DNA from: Pseudomonadales bacterium
Lineage (GTDB): Bacteria > Pseudomonadota > Gammaproteobacteria > Pseudomonadales > Pseudohongiellaceae
Direction of reading: 5' to 3'
Length of the DNA: 43,805 nt
Assembly (NCBI GenBank): GCA_023257855.1
Contig: JALRBG010000239.1
Coordinates: 1-43,805, forward strand
Shown here: positions 20,516-30,392 of the stretch, in pieces
How positions within the stretch are numbered: position 1 is the stretch's first letter
Layout: every line of letters starts with the position of its first letter
Program-made: the position numbers and the translations under genes
Notes under the pieces: generated by a model
Told to the model about the DNA's origin: nothing
What the model saw: only the letters and a program-made list of their open reading frames with translations
The model's database searches: none

Positions 20516-20541
20516 AAGGGAAGCCAGGGCTTCCCTTTTTT
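20516..20541 (+). terminator. Rho-independent terminator
   Basis: AAGGGAAGCC-AG-GGCTTCCCTTTTTTA just downstream of 20494. Confidence 0.8.
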
Positions 20542-20558
20542 ATTTCCGTCAGAGCGTA

Positions 20559-21293
20559 TCAGAAGAGACGGGCCGGGCCGCGGATGTGTTCCACGTCCTG
20601 GTTATTTTCGTTGCACACGTATTCCATGATGTCCCAGTCGGCAGGTTGCAGTCGCGCGGTGAACCGTATGGTGAATGGCTGCCTGTAGGCCGCGGGGTCG
20701 ATGACGGTGGTGATGTTTTCCAGCGTGTTGTAATCGATGCGGGTGTAGCGCTCGATGGTATGCAGTTCGGTGGAGTGGGGGTTGCCGAGGAAATCGAACC
20801 AGGTAAGGTCATTGAAGCCCACAGTGTCGATGACCAGGGTGTCGCCTTCCCACCAGCCGATGGAGTGCCCGTACCAGGTGGGATCGAGTTCCTCTTCCGG
20901 CGGATGTTCGCGGCCGTCCATGAATACTTGCCGATAGCTGTGCACGTTGCCCTCGAAGATGAAATACAAGTGCGTGGCCGGGCCATAGGCAGGGGTCTGC
21001 AGCATGCGCCAGGGGTAGGGAGCGATGCGGGGTACGCCGGTCGGCAGGCAGTTGGCTTCCGGGTCGTCGGCAGCCATGCGGCCGGCCTTCACGGCGGCGT
21101 ACTCCTCGGTCAGAAGCATGACTTCACCGGGCATCAGGCCGCCGGCAATGTCGCCCACGGGTCCGCCGCCGGACCAGACTCCGGAAAAATCGGGTGTGCC
21201 GTCGGGCAGGCGGGGCGCGGGGCGTATTTCCGCATCCTGCGCTATTAATGAGGAACTAACGAGAACGAAAATTAAAAAGTAAAATAATTTCAT
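20559..21293 (-). CDS. secreted 'PDFxGVW' family protein (paralogue of 3419..4171)
   Basis: GTPDFSGVWSGG, WYGHSIGWWEGDTLVIDTVGFND, GNPHSTELHTIERY, MEYVCNENNQD; signal peptide. Confidence 0.75.
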   Translation of the reverse strand: MKLFYFLIFVLVSSSLIAQDAEIRPAPRLPDGTPDFSGVWSGGGPVGDIAGGLMPGEVMLLTEEYAAVKAGRMAADDPEANCLPTGVPRIAPYPWRMLQTPAYGPATHLYFIFEGNVHSYRQVFMDGREHPPEEELDPTWYGHSIGWWEGDTLVIDTVGFNDLTWFDFLGNPHSTELHTIERYTRIDYNTLENITTVIDPAAYRQPFTIRFTARLQPADWDIMEYVCNENNQDVEHIRGPARLF

Positions 21294-21295
21294 TT

Positions 21296-21703
21296 CTAAT
21301 TATTATCTGCGCTATTTCGTCCGAAGACTTGTTTGCCGTTGCCGAGTATAACGCTTTCGGCATTGGCCATGTCGGCGCCGCTGCGTGCCATGGAGCCGCT
21401 TACGGTGACGTCGTCGCCGACCTGCAGGTCGTTACGGGACCAGCCGGCGCGCCTGAGGAAGTTGGGGCTGCCCAGCTCGATATTCCAGTTATGCACATTG
21501 CCGGATTCATCGGTGACATCGACATAGAAGCGGGCGTGGGGATTGGTCCATTCCACCTTGGTGACCTTGCCCGACAGGGTGATCGGCTGGTTGATGTCGT
21601 ATTGGGCGGCGAACGAGTGGTGCGCTGATACAGACAGGCTGCTTGCCGCGCCGGTCAAAGCCAGCAGCAGGCATACGGCTCTTTTCACTCTTTTACACTG
21701 CAT
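21296..21703 (-). CDS. DUF6152-like secreted protein
   Basis: HHSFAAQYDINQPITLSGKVTKVEWTNPHARFYVDVTDESGNVHNWNIELGSPNFLRRAGW; start chosen at MQCKRVKRAVC. Confidence 0.78.
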   Translation of the reverse strand: MQCKRVKRAVCLLLALTGAASSLSVSAHHSFAAQYDINQPITLSGKVTKVEWTNPHARFYVDVTDESGNVHNWNIELGSPNFLRRAGWSRNDLQVGDDVTVSGSMARSGADMANAESVILGNGKQVFGRNSADNN

Positions 21704-21800
21704 GGTCTTCCCCTGACGGTGTGTGGTTGGGGGGAATGGTAATACCACGCCGGAAGGGAGTAAACCGGAATTACCGACCGGTTCCTCCCGGCTAGTTTGG

Positions 21801-22457
21801 TCAGTTCAACCTGACGCTGATATCGCCAACGCCGACTTCCACATTCATCCGGTTGGAGCCCTTGCCTTCGGCACGGATGCTCTCGGAGATGAACGTGGAA
21901 TCCTTGCGGATTACTTCACCGCCGCGGACTTTGGCATCGCCCGCGCCGACATCCAGGTCGATGCGGCCGACAGCATTCTCCGGTGCGTAGACATCGATAT
22001 CACCGACGCCCAGTTCAACATCCAGTTCGGTGGCGCCGATTTCGAGGCGGACCTCGCCGACCCCCATTTCCACCGAAGTGCGGGCCACTACCGGCATTTC
22101 CACCAGCCATTCGGCGCTGGCATGCTTTTCATCAAAACTCAGGTAGAGGGTGTCGCCTCGTTCCTTGACCCTGATGTCCATGTCGTCGACGTCAACGCTG
22201 CGGCGGAAAAAACCACGCTCACTGGCCTCGATATCCACGGTAATGCGCATTTCCTGATTGTCGGTAGGGACTATCTCGAACCTGCCGACGTTGTTGCTGA
22301 ACACCACGGTGTCGATGTCATCCAGCTCGAAGGTGTGGCGACGGGTGACCTGTTCATCTGCACGGGCGGTGTCGACCAGAACCATCATCAGGGCGACGCC
22401 AAAACTCATCAGGCACAGTTTTTTGAGAAAAATCTGGCTGTTTATCATGTTGATCAC
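21801..22457 (-). CDS. secreted DUF4097/adhesin-like beta-repeat protein
   Basis: Signal peptide ending TARAD; recurring VExGVGEVRLEI/VELGVGDIDVYA/LDVGAGDAKVRG/VEVGVGDISVRLN strands. Confidence 0.55.
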   Translation of the reverse strand: MINMINSQIFLKKLCLMSFGVALMMVLVDTARADEQVTRRHTFELDDIDTVVFSNNVGRFEIVPTDNQEMRITVDIEASERGFFRRSVDVDDMDIRVKERGDTLYLSFDEKHASAEWLVEMPVVARTSVEMGVGEVRLEIGATELDVELGVGDIDVYAPENAVGRIDLDVGAGDAKVRGGEVIRKDSTFISESIRAEGKGSNRMNVEVGVGDISVRLN

Positions 22458-22821
22458 TCCTTGTGTTCTTTTCTGTTTCAGTACTTGCCAATACTGCGTT
22501 GCCGGCTTCTATGCTGCTTCATGGATCAGCTGCGAGGTCCGGGGCTGCAAAGCCAAACTGATCTAAACTTTCCTATCGTTGCTTAATACTTTAGCAAACA
22601 CCGTGCCAAATCTAATAAAGTCATTTAAATCAATAAGATAAGTTGATTCGGTGGCGTTTTGCCGCTTGCCGGTCTTGGCGCTCTAAACTAAGAATCGGCG
22701 AAAACGCCTAACTGGTATTTCTGCGTGCTTACTGGGTATTATTAGAGGTTCATAAAAACAAAAAGGATTAAACCGGGCACATCCGATTCCGGTTTCCAGT
22801 TCTATTAACAGGGGACTCACC

Positions 22822-24321
22822 ATGTCGGGGGATATTCTCGATCGAGCCTTGGCCGCCAAGGCCGTGATAACGATCGTTGCAGCCCTGCTGTTGTCGGGTT
22901 GCCAGCAGGAGGGTGGTGCGCAGATAGCGCCGATTGCACCCACACCTGTCGCTGAATCTCTCGAACAGGTCACGACCAAGGCCCTGGATGCCATGGGCAT
23001 GGCAGGTGTTGGCAGGATCGAATACACAGCCGATGGCTGGGAAGCGTGTCTTGGCCAGCCCTGGAATATCGACGATGGCTGGGCGCGCTGGGCCATCACC
23101 GACTACAGCCGCGTCATCGATTACGATACCTTCAACTCCGTCCAGACTGCGCAGCGCCAGGCGGGCATGGATCCCGACAAGCTTGGCGGCTGTGGCGCCC
23201 AGCCGGGAGCGGCCGTTCAAACCCAGCGCTCATCCGTCAATGTGTCTTCGCCCTGGCTGCAGCAGTTACAGGTACACCTGACGCCGCCGGGATTCCTCAA
23301 GCTTGCCGGCTCGGTGAACGCCGCTGTAATGCGCGGCGATGGCGGGCTGCAGCTGGCGATGGACGTAGACTCCGGCGGCATCACTTATCACCTGGTCGGA
23401 AGCTATGGCGATGACTACCTGCTGGACCATGTACTCACCCGGGTCGATGACAGCGTCTTCGGCGACATGGCCTTCGAGGCAGAATTCAATGATTACCGTA
23501 ATTTCAACGGCGTCGTGTTTCCTGGCCATATCGTGCAGAAGCAGGGTGGATTTGCCACGCTCGACCTGGTTGTGAACAGCGTCGACCCGGCCACCACGAC
23601 CAGTGCCGAGCCCCCCGAAGGCAGCGGTCGCTTTGGTGGCGGCCAACAGCCGGATTTGCCGCCGTATGAGAGGCTCGGAGAGGGCATCTATGCCCTGCAT
23701 GGCGCCTATCAGTCCGTGGTGATGGGTTTTGCCGACTTCACAGTTGTGCTCGACGGCCTGCAGAATGATGCCCGTGCGGACGAAATCATCGCCCTGGCAA
23801 AAGAGCTGTTCCCGGCCAAGCCCATCGGTTATGTACTGACCACGCACAACCACTTCGACCATGCCAGCGGCCTGCGGCAATTCGTGGCGGAAGGTGCGAC
23901 TATCTTGACTCATGACACCAATGTCGACTTCTTTGCCGAGGCCCTGGCCAATCCGCGCACCCTGAACCCGGATGCTATTGATACGAGCGGCCTGCCGGTC
24001 GATATCCTCGGTGTTGGTGATTTTCTCGCCATCGATGACGGTACCCAGCGCGTGGAATTCCACAAGCTCAGCGGCAGCACCCATGCCGACGACGCATTGA
24101 TCGCGTTCATTCCGGCCATACAGACCATCGTCGAGGCCGACCTGCTGCAGCCCTGGATCAATCCGGTGTTCGGCGGCGGCGATCATCCTTTCCTGGTGTG
24201 GCTTGCCGGTGAGTTGGACCGGCTTGGCATCGACTACGCGCAATTCGTGCCTGTACACAGGCCGGCATCACCGCCACTCATGATAAAGGCGGAGCTGATG
24301 GACGCGGTGGGGCGCAACTGA
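22822..24321 (+). CDS. MBL-fold metallo-hydrolase lipoprotein
   Basis: Lipobox LLLSGC; metal motif TTHNHFDHASGLRQF; later HADD and HRP motifs. Confidence 0.85.
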   Translation: MSGDILDRALAAKAVITIVAALLLSGCQQEGGAQIAPIAPTPVAESLEQVTTKALDAMGMAGVGRIEYTADGWEACLGQPWNIDDGWARWAITDYSRVIDYDTFNSVQTAQRQAGMDPDKLGGCGAQPGAAVQTQRSSVNVSSPWLQQLQVHLTPPGFLKLAGSVNAAVMRGDGGLQLAMDVDSGGITYHLVGSYGDDYLLDHVLTRVDDSVFGDMAFEAEFNDYRNFNGVVFPGHIVQKQGGFATLDLVVNSVDPATTTSAEPPEGSGRFGGGQQPDLPPYERLGEGIYALHGAYQSVVMGFADFTVVLDGLQNDARADEIIALAKELFPAKPIGYVLTTHNHFDHASGLRQFVAEGATILTHDTNVDFFAEALANPRTLNPDAIDTSGLPVDILGVGDFLAIDDGTQRVEFHKLSGSTHADDALIAFIPAIQTIVEADLLQPWINPVFGGGDHPFLVWLAGELDRLGIDYAQFVPVHRPASPPLMIKAELMDAVGRN

Positions 24322-24356
24322 ATTCACTTTGATATGCAGGCAATCCGGACAACATT

Positions 24357-26474
24357 ATGAATAGATACTCAGCGGCCATCGCGGCTACAGGACTTTTTTT
24401 CTGCGGGCATGCGCTTTCACAGGTGGATGACGAAGTCGCTACCGCGGTCGAGATCGAAGCGCAGGCCAGTTTCACCGAGGAGCAGGTCGCTGCGGGTCTC
24501 GCTGCCTACCAGACCAACTGCTCGCAGGGCTGCCACCAGAACGATATGTCCGGCAACGGCCCGATTGCTTCGCTGCGCGGCCCGGCATTCACCAGTGTCT
24601 GGAACAACCGCACCGTCGCCGAACTGATTGACGCCATGCGTTCCGCCATGCCGCCCACCAATGTCGGCGGCCTGCCGCAGCAGACATATGTCGACCTGGC
24701 CGCCTTTATCATGTCCGCCAACGGCGGTGAAGCAGGGGAGGCCGCACTGCTGGTCGATTCCGCTGCGCGGATCCGGCAGTTCACCACTGCCGGTACACCG
24801 CAAAATTTCCAGGCGCCGCTGGCCGGCCCAGAGAACGAGGGACCGACAGGTGTCACCATAGCCGGTGAAGTGCCAAATTACCGACCGGTCACGGAAGCCA
24901 TGCTGCGCAATCCCGATCCTGCCGACTGGCTGATTCACCGCGGCAATCGCAAGGCGTGGAGCTACAGCGCACTCGACCAGATCGACCGCGGCAATGTCAG
25001 TGGATTGCAGTTGCAATGGGTGTGGGCGCTTGGCAACCAGGGTGGCAGCCAGCTGTCACCGATCGTGCACGACGGCATCATGTACATCTTCAATCCCGGC
25101 AACAAGATCCAGGCCCTGGAAGCCGGTTCCGGCGATCTTATCTGGGAGCACAGCCTTGGCGGGCGCACCGGCACCATGCGTGGCATGGCCATCTATGAGG
25201 ACAAGTTGGTCGTGAACACGCCGGATGCGCGTATTGTTGCCCTCAGGGCGGTGGACGGCGAGCAGATCTGGGAAACACTCATCGGCGAAGGCTTTGGCAA
25301 TTCCAGCGGCCCGTTGGTGGCAGACGGCAAGGTATTCACCGGCATGGGTAACTGCCTGCGCTTCCGCCCGGAAAAATGCTATGTCAGCGCCTATGACGTC
25401 AATGACGGTCGCTTCCTCTGGAAGTTTGAAACCGTGGCCAGGGCCGGAACCGAGGAAACGGATTCCTGGGGAGGTATTGACGATATGTTCCGGGCCGGCA
25501 CCGACACCTGGATCACGCCCACCTACGACGACGAACTCGATATCCTTTACATCGGGGTATCCCAGCCGAAACCCTGGATGCCGGTCAGCCGCGGCATGAC
25601 CGTGTTCGACGACGCGCTGTATTCCAACGCCACGCTGGCACTGGATCCCGATACCGGCGAGCTCATCTGGTATTACCAGCATGTTCCCGGCGAAGTGTTC
25701 GACCTGGACGAAGTGTTCGAGCGTATGCTGGTGGATATCGACGGCGAGAAAGTGGTGTTCTCCGTCGGCAAGCACGGCATTCTCTGGAAGCTTAACAGGG
25801 AAACCGGCAAGTACATCGACCATGCCGAGACCGTCCTGCAGACCGCGTTTGATTATTTCGATCCGGAAACCGGCCGTCCCCAATACCGTGCCGATGTCAT
25901 CGAATCCGGCATGGGGGACTGGCTGGAAGTCTGCCCCTCATCAGCGGGCGGCAAGAACTGGCACGCTATGAGCTATCATCCGGGTACTTCGCGACTGATC
26001 ATTCCGCTCAGCCAGAGCTGCCTGCGGCAGCGCGCCACGGAACTGGATTTCGTGGAAGGCGGCGGCGGGGCCGGTGTGAACCGCGACTGGTTCCCGATGC
26101 CGGGTACCGATGGCAATGTCGGCAAGCTCGCCGCCTATGACGTGCGCACTCTGGAAGAATTATGGTCGGTAGAGCAGCCTGCGTCCTTTATGACCGGTAT
26201 CCTGAGTACCGCCGGTAATGTCGCCTTTGCCGGCGACATGGATCGGCGTTTTCGCGCCTTCGACGTGGAAACGGGTGAGGTGCTGTGGCAAACCCGGCTC
26301 GGTACATCCGTGCAGGGTTTCACGATCACGTTCAGTATCGACGGCCGGCAGTACGTGGCCGTACCGACGGGGCTGGGCGGCGGCAGTCCGCGTATCGTAC
26401 CATCACGGCTGACCCCTGAAATTCACTACCCGGATACCGGCAACGCATTGTATGTGTTTGCCTTGCCGGAATAA
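24357..26474 (+). CDS. PQQ-dependent dehydrogenase-like quinoprotein with N-terminal cytochrome c-like domain (CX3CH)
   Basis: Signal peptide; [16 protein letters not shown]; propeller blades ([33 protein letters not shown]). Confidence 0.88.
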   Translation: MNRYSAAIAATGLFFCGHALSQVDDEVATAVEIEAQASFTEEQVAAGLAAYQTNCSQGCHQNDMSGNGPIASLRGPAFTSVWNNRTVAELIDAMRSAMPPTNVGGLPQQTYVDLAAFIMSANGGEAGEAALLVDSAARIRQFTTAGTPQNFQAPLAGPENEGPTGVTIAGEVPNYRPVTEAMLRNPDPADWLIHRGNRKAWSYSALDQIDRGNVSGLQLQWVWALGNQGGSQLSPIVHDGIMYIFNPGNKIQALEAGSGDLIWEHSLGGRTGTMRGMAIYEDKLVVNTPDARIVALRAVDGEQIWETLIGEGFGNSSGPLVADGKVFTGMGNCLRFRPEKCYVSAYDVNDGRFLWKFETVARAGTEETDSWGGIDDMFRAGTDTWITPTYDDELDILYIGVSQPKPWMPVSRGMTVFDDALYSNATLALDPDTGELIWYYQHVPGEVFDLDEVFERMLVDIDGEKVVFSVGKHGILWKLNRETGKYIDHAETVLQTAFDYFDPETGRPQYRADVIESGMGDWLEVCPSSAGGKNWHAMSYHPGTSRLIIPLSQSCLRQRATELDFVEGGGGAGVNRDWFPMPGTDGNVGKLAAYDVRTLEELWSVEQPASFMTGILSTAGNVAFAGDMDRRFRAFDVETGEVLWQTRLGTSVQGFTITFSIDGRQYVAVPTGLGGGSPRIVPSRLTPEIHYPDTGNALYVFALPE

Positions 26475-26498
26475 CGGGGCTACCAGAAACGCGTATAG

Positions 26499-26531
26499 CT
26501 CGGCATCGGCGCTAACAGTGCCGTATGCCGA
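26499..26531. terminator. hairpin between the quinoprotein gene and the aminotransferase gene (REP-like or terminator)
   Basis: TCGGCAT...ATGCCGA outer arms with inner GGCGC/GTGCC (one mismatch). Confidence 0.4.
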
Positions 26532-26577
26532 CGATGTAAAATCGCTCATGGCATTACTGTAACCTGACTTCCTGCAC

Positions 26578-27834
26578 ATGAAATTTTCCAGCTTTGGTGA
26601 AAAGTACACCGGCCGCTCCGGCATCGTCGATCTGATGGCGGACCTGGGCGAGGCCTTGCACACGCGTCCCGACATGATTTCCATGGGCGGCGGTAACCCG
26701 GCCCGCATTGCCGCCGTCGAGAAAATCTATAAAGAGCATCTTGTGCAACTGCTTGAAGCACCGGATGGCGCTTACGAAATACTCGGTAAATACCAGTCGC
26801 CTCAGGGGGACGAGCGCTTGCTGAAGCAGCTTGCCGCACTGTTGCGGGATGAATACGGCTGGCCGGTGACCGACCGCAACGTGGCCATCAGCAATGGCGG
26901 GCAGTCAGCATTTTACGTGTTGTCGAATTTGCTCGCCGGGCGTTTTTCCGATGGAACGCACCGGCAGATACAGTTTCCATTGGTGCCTGAATACCTGGGT
27001 TATGCGGATGCCGGGCTGGAAGCCGATTTTTTCACCGCGACCAAGCCAGCCATTGATATACTCGATGACCACATATTCAAGTATCGCGTAGACTTCGACA
27101 ACCTGGTGGTTCCTGATACCACGGCGGCATTCTGCGTCTCGCGCCCTACCAACCCGACGGGCAACGTACTCACCGATGCCGAGATCAGCCAACTGGACAA
27201 GATCGCGGTGGCAAATGACATTCCGCTGATCATCGATGGCGCTTATGGCACGCCGTTTCCGAATATCATCTTCAATGAGGTCAGCCCTTACTGGAGCGAG
27301 AACACCATCCTGCTGCTGAGTCTGTCCAAGCTGGGGCTGCCGGGTGTGCGTACCGGTTTCATCGTGGCCTCAGAGGCACTCATCCAGGCCTACGCCACGG
27401 CCAACACCATTCTCAACCTCGCCTGCGGCAATGTCGGGCCTGCCATCGCCGGCCGCCTGTTTGAAAATCGCGAAGTACTGACAATAAGCAGCAAGATGAT
27501 CATGCCGTACTATCGCGACCGTGCGCTGAAGACCATGGAGCTGTTCATTGAGGCGCTCGGCGATATCCCCTGCTATGTGCACAAGCCCGAGGGTGCTATA
27601 TTTCTCTGGTTATGGTTTCAGCAGTTGCCGGTAACCAGTGCCAGGCTGTACGAGATCCTGAAAGCAGCCGGCGTGCTCATCATACCGGGTCATGATTCGT
27701 TCGCGGGGCTGGAAAACGACTGGGCTCATGCACATGAATGCATTCGTGTCTCCTATGCGCAGGATGACGCGCAGGTGAGAAAAGGCGTCGAGATTATTGC
27801 GAGGGAAGTGCGGAAGTTATACGAGAAGGCCTGA
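26578..27834 (+). CDS. avtA: AvtA-like valine--pyruvate aminotransferase
   Basis: MKFSSFGEKYTGRSGIVDLMADLGEAL...ISMGGGNPARI; SNGGQSAFY; LSLSKLGLPGVRTGF PLP-lysine region. Confidence 0.88.
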   Translation: MKFSSFGEKYTGRSGIVDLMADLGEALHTRPDMISMGGGNPARIAAVEKIYKEHLVQLLEAPDGAYEILGKYQSPQGDERLLKQLAALLRDEYGWPVTDRNVAISNGGQSAFYVLSNLLAGRFSDGTHRQIQFPLVPEYLGYADAGLEADFFTATKPAIDILDDHIFKYRVDFDNLVVPDTTAAFCVSRPTNPTGNVLTDAEISQLDKIAVANDIPLIIDGAYGTPFPNIIFNEVSPYWSENTILLLSLSKLGLPGVRTGFIVASEALIQAYATANTILNLACGNVGPAIAGRLFENREVLTISSKMIMPYYRDRALKTMELFIEALGDIPCYVHKPEGAIFLWLWFQQLPVTSARLYEILKAAGVLIIPGHDSFAGLENDWAHAHECIRVSYAQDDAQVRKGVEIIAREVRKLYEKA

Positions 27835-27999
27835 AGAACAAGGAGCAAGGAACAAGGAGCAAGGAGCAAGGGAGTATACTTTTATGATTTCAGTTATTCT
27901 TGCTAGTAACAGTATTAAAGGGGATATAACAAATGAAAAAAATATTACGGCTTCTGTGGAGCTTCATTCGTTGCTCCTTGCTCCTTGCTCCTTGCTCCT
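27833..27999. repeat. inverted pair of tandem heptamer arrays (AAGGAGC)n / (GCTCCTT)n
   Basis: 27833-27872 GAACAAGGAGCAAGGAACAAGGAGCAAGGAGCAAGGG and 27970-27999 GTTGCTCCTTGCTCCTTGCTCCTTGCTCC are near-perfect reverse complements. Confidence 0.9.
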
Positions 28000-28730
28000 T
28001 TCTATGGGCACAGGAACATTCCTACGCGCCATCCGATATCGAGAATGGCAGGGGCCTCTACCAGGCCAATTGCCTCGGCTGTCATGGTGACGACGGTGAC
28101 CAGGTGGAAGGTGTCAGGTTCACCAGCGGCCGCTTCCGGCGCGCGAGTTCGGACGAGGACCTCATTCGCCTGATCCGGGAAGGCATACCCAACACCCTGA
28201 TGATTCCGAAAACCAACCTGTCCTATGGTGACACTCGCGCCATCGTCGCCTTCGTGCGCTCGTTGCCGACCGGCGGGGGGATGGCAAGGGACGACCGCGA
28301 GGTGCGCATTGGTGATGCAGCGCGGGGGGAAGCCCTGTTTTTCTCCAATGAGACGCTTTGCAGTGAATGTCATGGCGTCAATGGCGGCGGCAACCTGGTC
28401 AGCCCGGACCTCGGTAATATCGGCGCCATCCGCACGCCCGGCGCCCTGGAGGAAGCCATCCTGGAGCCGCTGGCAGAAGTGCGCGCCGGCCAGCGCATGT
28501 ACCAGGTTATGGATCTGGAGGGGCGGGTCACCGTAGGCCTGCTGCTCAACCAGGATACCCATTCCGTGCAATTGCTCACGGAAGACCAGCGCCTGAGGGC
28601 ATATATGAAACAAGACCTGGGCAGTCACGGATTCATCCCGTCACCCATGCCGTCCTATCTCGACGTGCTGTCGGACAATGAGGTGGCTGACCTGGTGGCC
28701 TACATGATTTCGCTCAAAGGGGAACAATAA
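27933..28730 (+). CDS. secreted di-heme c-type cytochrome
   Basis: NCLGCHGDDGDQ and LCSECHGVNGGG; stop overlaps the start of the next gene (TAATG). Confidence 0.88.
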   Translation: MKKILRLLWSFIRCSLLLAPCSFLWAQEHSYAPSDIENGRGLYQANCLGCHGDDGDQVEGVRFTSGRFRRASSDEDLIRLIREGIPNTLMIPKTNLSYGDTRAIVAFVRSLPTGGGMARDDREVRIGDAARGEALFFSNETLCSECHGVNGGGNLVSPDLGNIGAIRTPGALEEAILEPLAEVRAGQRMYQVMDLEGRVTVGLLLNQDTHSVQLLTEDQRLRAYMKQDLGSHGFIPSPMPSYLDVLSDNEVADLVAYMISLKGEQ

Positions 28731-30382
28731 TGAACAACATACTGAAGCCCGTCGTTTTTATCACTTTGGTCGTTGGTTCCCTGAATGCATTCGCTCAGGT
28801 GACTCCGGCCCGCATCCTCAATGCCGGTTCCGAGCCACAGAACTGGCTGCTCTATGGTGGGGATTATGACAGTCAGCGGCATTCTGACCTTGAACAAATC
28901 ACGAAAGCCAACGTCGATACACTTGAATTGAAGTGGGTGTGGCAGAATCGCGGCCGTGACGGTGCCGCGGAAAAATTCGAGGCCACGCCGCTCGTAGTGG
29001 ATGGCGTCATGTATACCGTCGCGGCGCCCAACACCATGGTTGCCATCGATCCGCTCACCGGCCGCCTGTTCTGGCAGTATGCCTACACACCGCTGCCGGA
29101 AGCCCGCGTGTGTTGCGGTCGCGTCAACCGCGGCCTGGCGATGCATGGGCACAGCCTATTCATGGGCACCATCGACGGCAAGCTGGTGAAAGTGGATTCG
29201 CGCACCGGTAAGCCGGAGTGGATCATCGACGTGGCCGATCCGGAACTGGGCTATGCCCTGACCCTGGCACCGCTGATTATCGGCGACAAGGTCATCGTTG
29301 GACCTGCCGGCGGTGAGTACGGCATCCGCGGCTATATCGTCGCTTACGACGTCGACAGCGGCGAGGAACTGTGGAAATTTCACACCGTTCCCGGTCCGGG
29401 CGAACCCGGTTTCGAAACCTGGGAAGACCCGGAACAGGAAGCCTGGAAGATAGGCGGCGGTTCCATCTGGCAGACCGGCTCCTACGATCCCGAACTGAAC
29501 CTGACCTACTGGGGTGTCGGCAATCCGGGTCCCGACTGGAACGGCGATTCCCGCCCCGGCGACAACCTGTATACCGAATCGGTGGTCGCATTGAACGCGG
29601 ACACCGGGGAACTGGCCTGGCATTACCAGTTCACGCCGCACGATGAAATGGATTACGACTCCACCCAGGCCGCCGTGCTGGTGGACCTCAACTGGCGCGG
29701 TGAAGACCGCAAGGTGATGCTGTGGGCGAACCGCAACGGCGTGTTCTATGTGCTGGATCGCGCCACTGGCGAATTCCTGCACGGTTCACCGTTCGTGGAA
29801 GTAAACTGGATGAGCGGTTTCGACGAGAACGGCCGTCCCATTCGCGCGCTCTACCCGACGGAAGAGGGCACCTTCATCATGCCCAACAACCAGGGCGCCA
29901 CCAACTGGTATCCGCCGTCCTATTCACCGGTGACTGAGCTGTTCTACATGCCTGCCTGGCTGGACACCTATTCCGTGTACACCAAGCGGCCGGTGGAATA
30001 CACGCCGGGCCAGCAGTATGTCGGCGCTTTCCCGACCATGGCCATGCCGGCGCTCGGGGTCAACCCGGTCAACCAGCGCACGCCGGAAGAGGGGCTTGGC
30101 GCCATCCAGGCCATCAATCCGCAGAACGGCGAGATCGTCTGGCGCCATGTCATGAGCAACGTGACTGACAGCGGCGTACTCAGCACTGCCACCAACCTCG
30201 TGTTCGCCGGCGGTCGTGAAGGACATTTCTATGCCCTGGATGCCGAAACCGGTGAGGAGCTGTGGCGCGCAACCCTGGGCGGGCAGATCGCCAGCGGCCC
30301 CATGAGCTACGCCATCGATGGCAGGCAGTACGTGGCCATCTCGGCGGGTGCGGGGTTGTTCGTGTTCGGCCTGCCTGACTAG
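28730..30382 (+). CDS. PQQ-dependent alcohol dehydrogenase (MDH/XoxF superfamily)
   Basis: NWLLYGGDYDSQRHSDLEQI; vicinal Cys in ARVCCGRVNRGLAM; PHDEMDYDSTQAAVLVDL active-site region. Confidence 0.9.
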   Translation: MNNILKPVVFITLVVGSLNAFAQVTPARILNAGSEPQNWLLYGGDYDSQRHSDLEQITKANVDTLELKWVWQNRGRDGAAEKFEATPLVVDGVMYTVAAPNTMVAIDPLTGRLFWQYAYTPLPEARVCCGRVNRGLAMHGHSLFMGTIDGKLVKVDSRTGKPEWIIDVADPELGYALTLAPLIIGDKVIVGPAGGEYGIRGYIVAYDVDSGEELWKFHTVPGPGEPGFETWEDPEQEAWKIGGGSIWQTGSYDPELNLTYWGVGNPGPDWNGDSRPGDNLYTESVVALNADTGELAWHYQFTPHDEMDYDSTQAAVLVDLNWRGEDRKVMLWANRNGVFYVLDRATGEFLHGSPFVEVNWMSGFDENGRPIRALYPTEEGTFIMPNNQGATNWYPPSYSPVTELFYMPAWLDTYSVYTKRPVEYTPGQQYVGAFPTMAMPALGVNPVNQRTPEEGLGAIQAINPQNGEIVWRHVMSNVTDSGVLSTATNLVFAGGREGHFYALDAETGEELWRATLGGQIASGPMSYAIDGRQYVAISAGAGLFVFGLPD

Positions 30383-30392
30383 GAGCAGACAG

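Noticed and set aside
21723-22586. 287-aa plus-strand ORF
   Set aside because: Antisense of the signal-peptide-bearing 21801..22457 gene, which is the better candidate.
23266-24258. 330-aa minus-strand ORF
   Set aside because: Antisense of the MBL-fold gene; composition typical of a shadow ORF.
25056-25883. 275-aa minus-strand ORF
   Set aside because: Antisense of the quinoprotein gene; no signal or motif.
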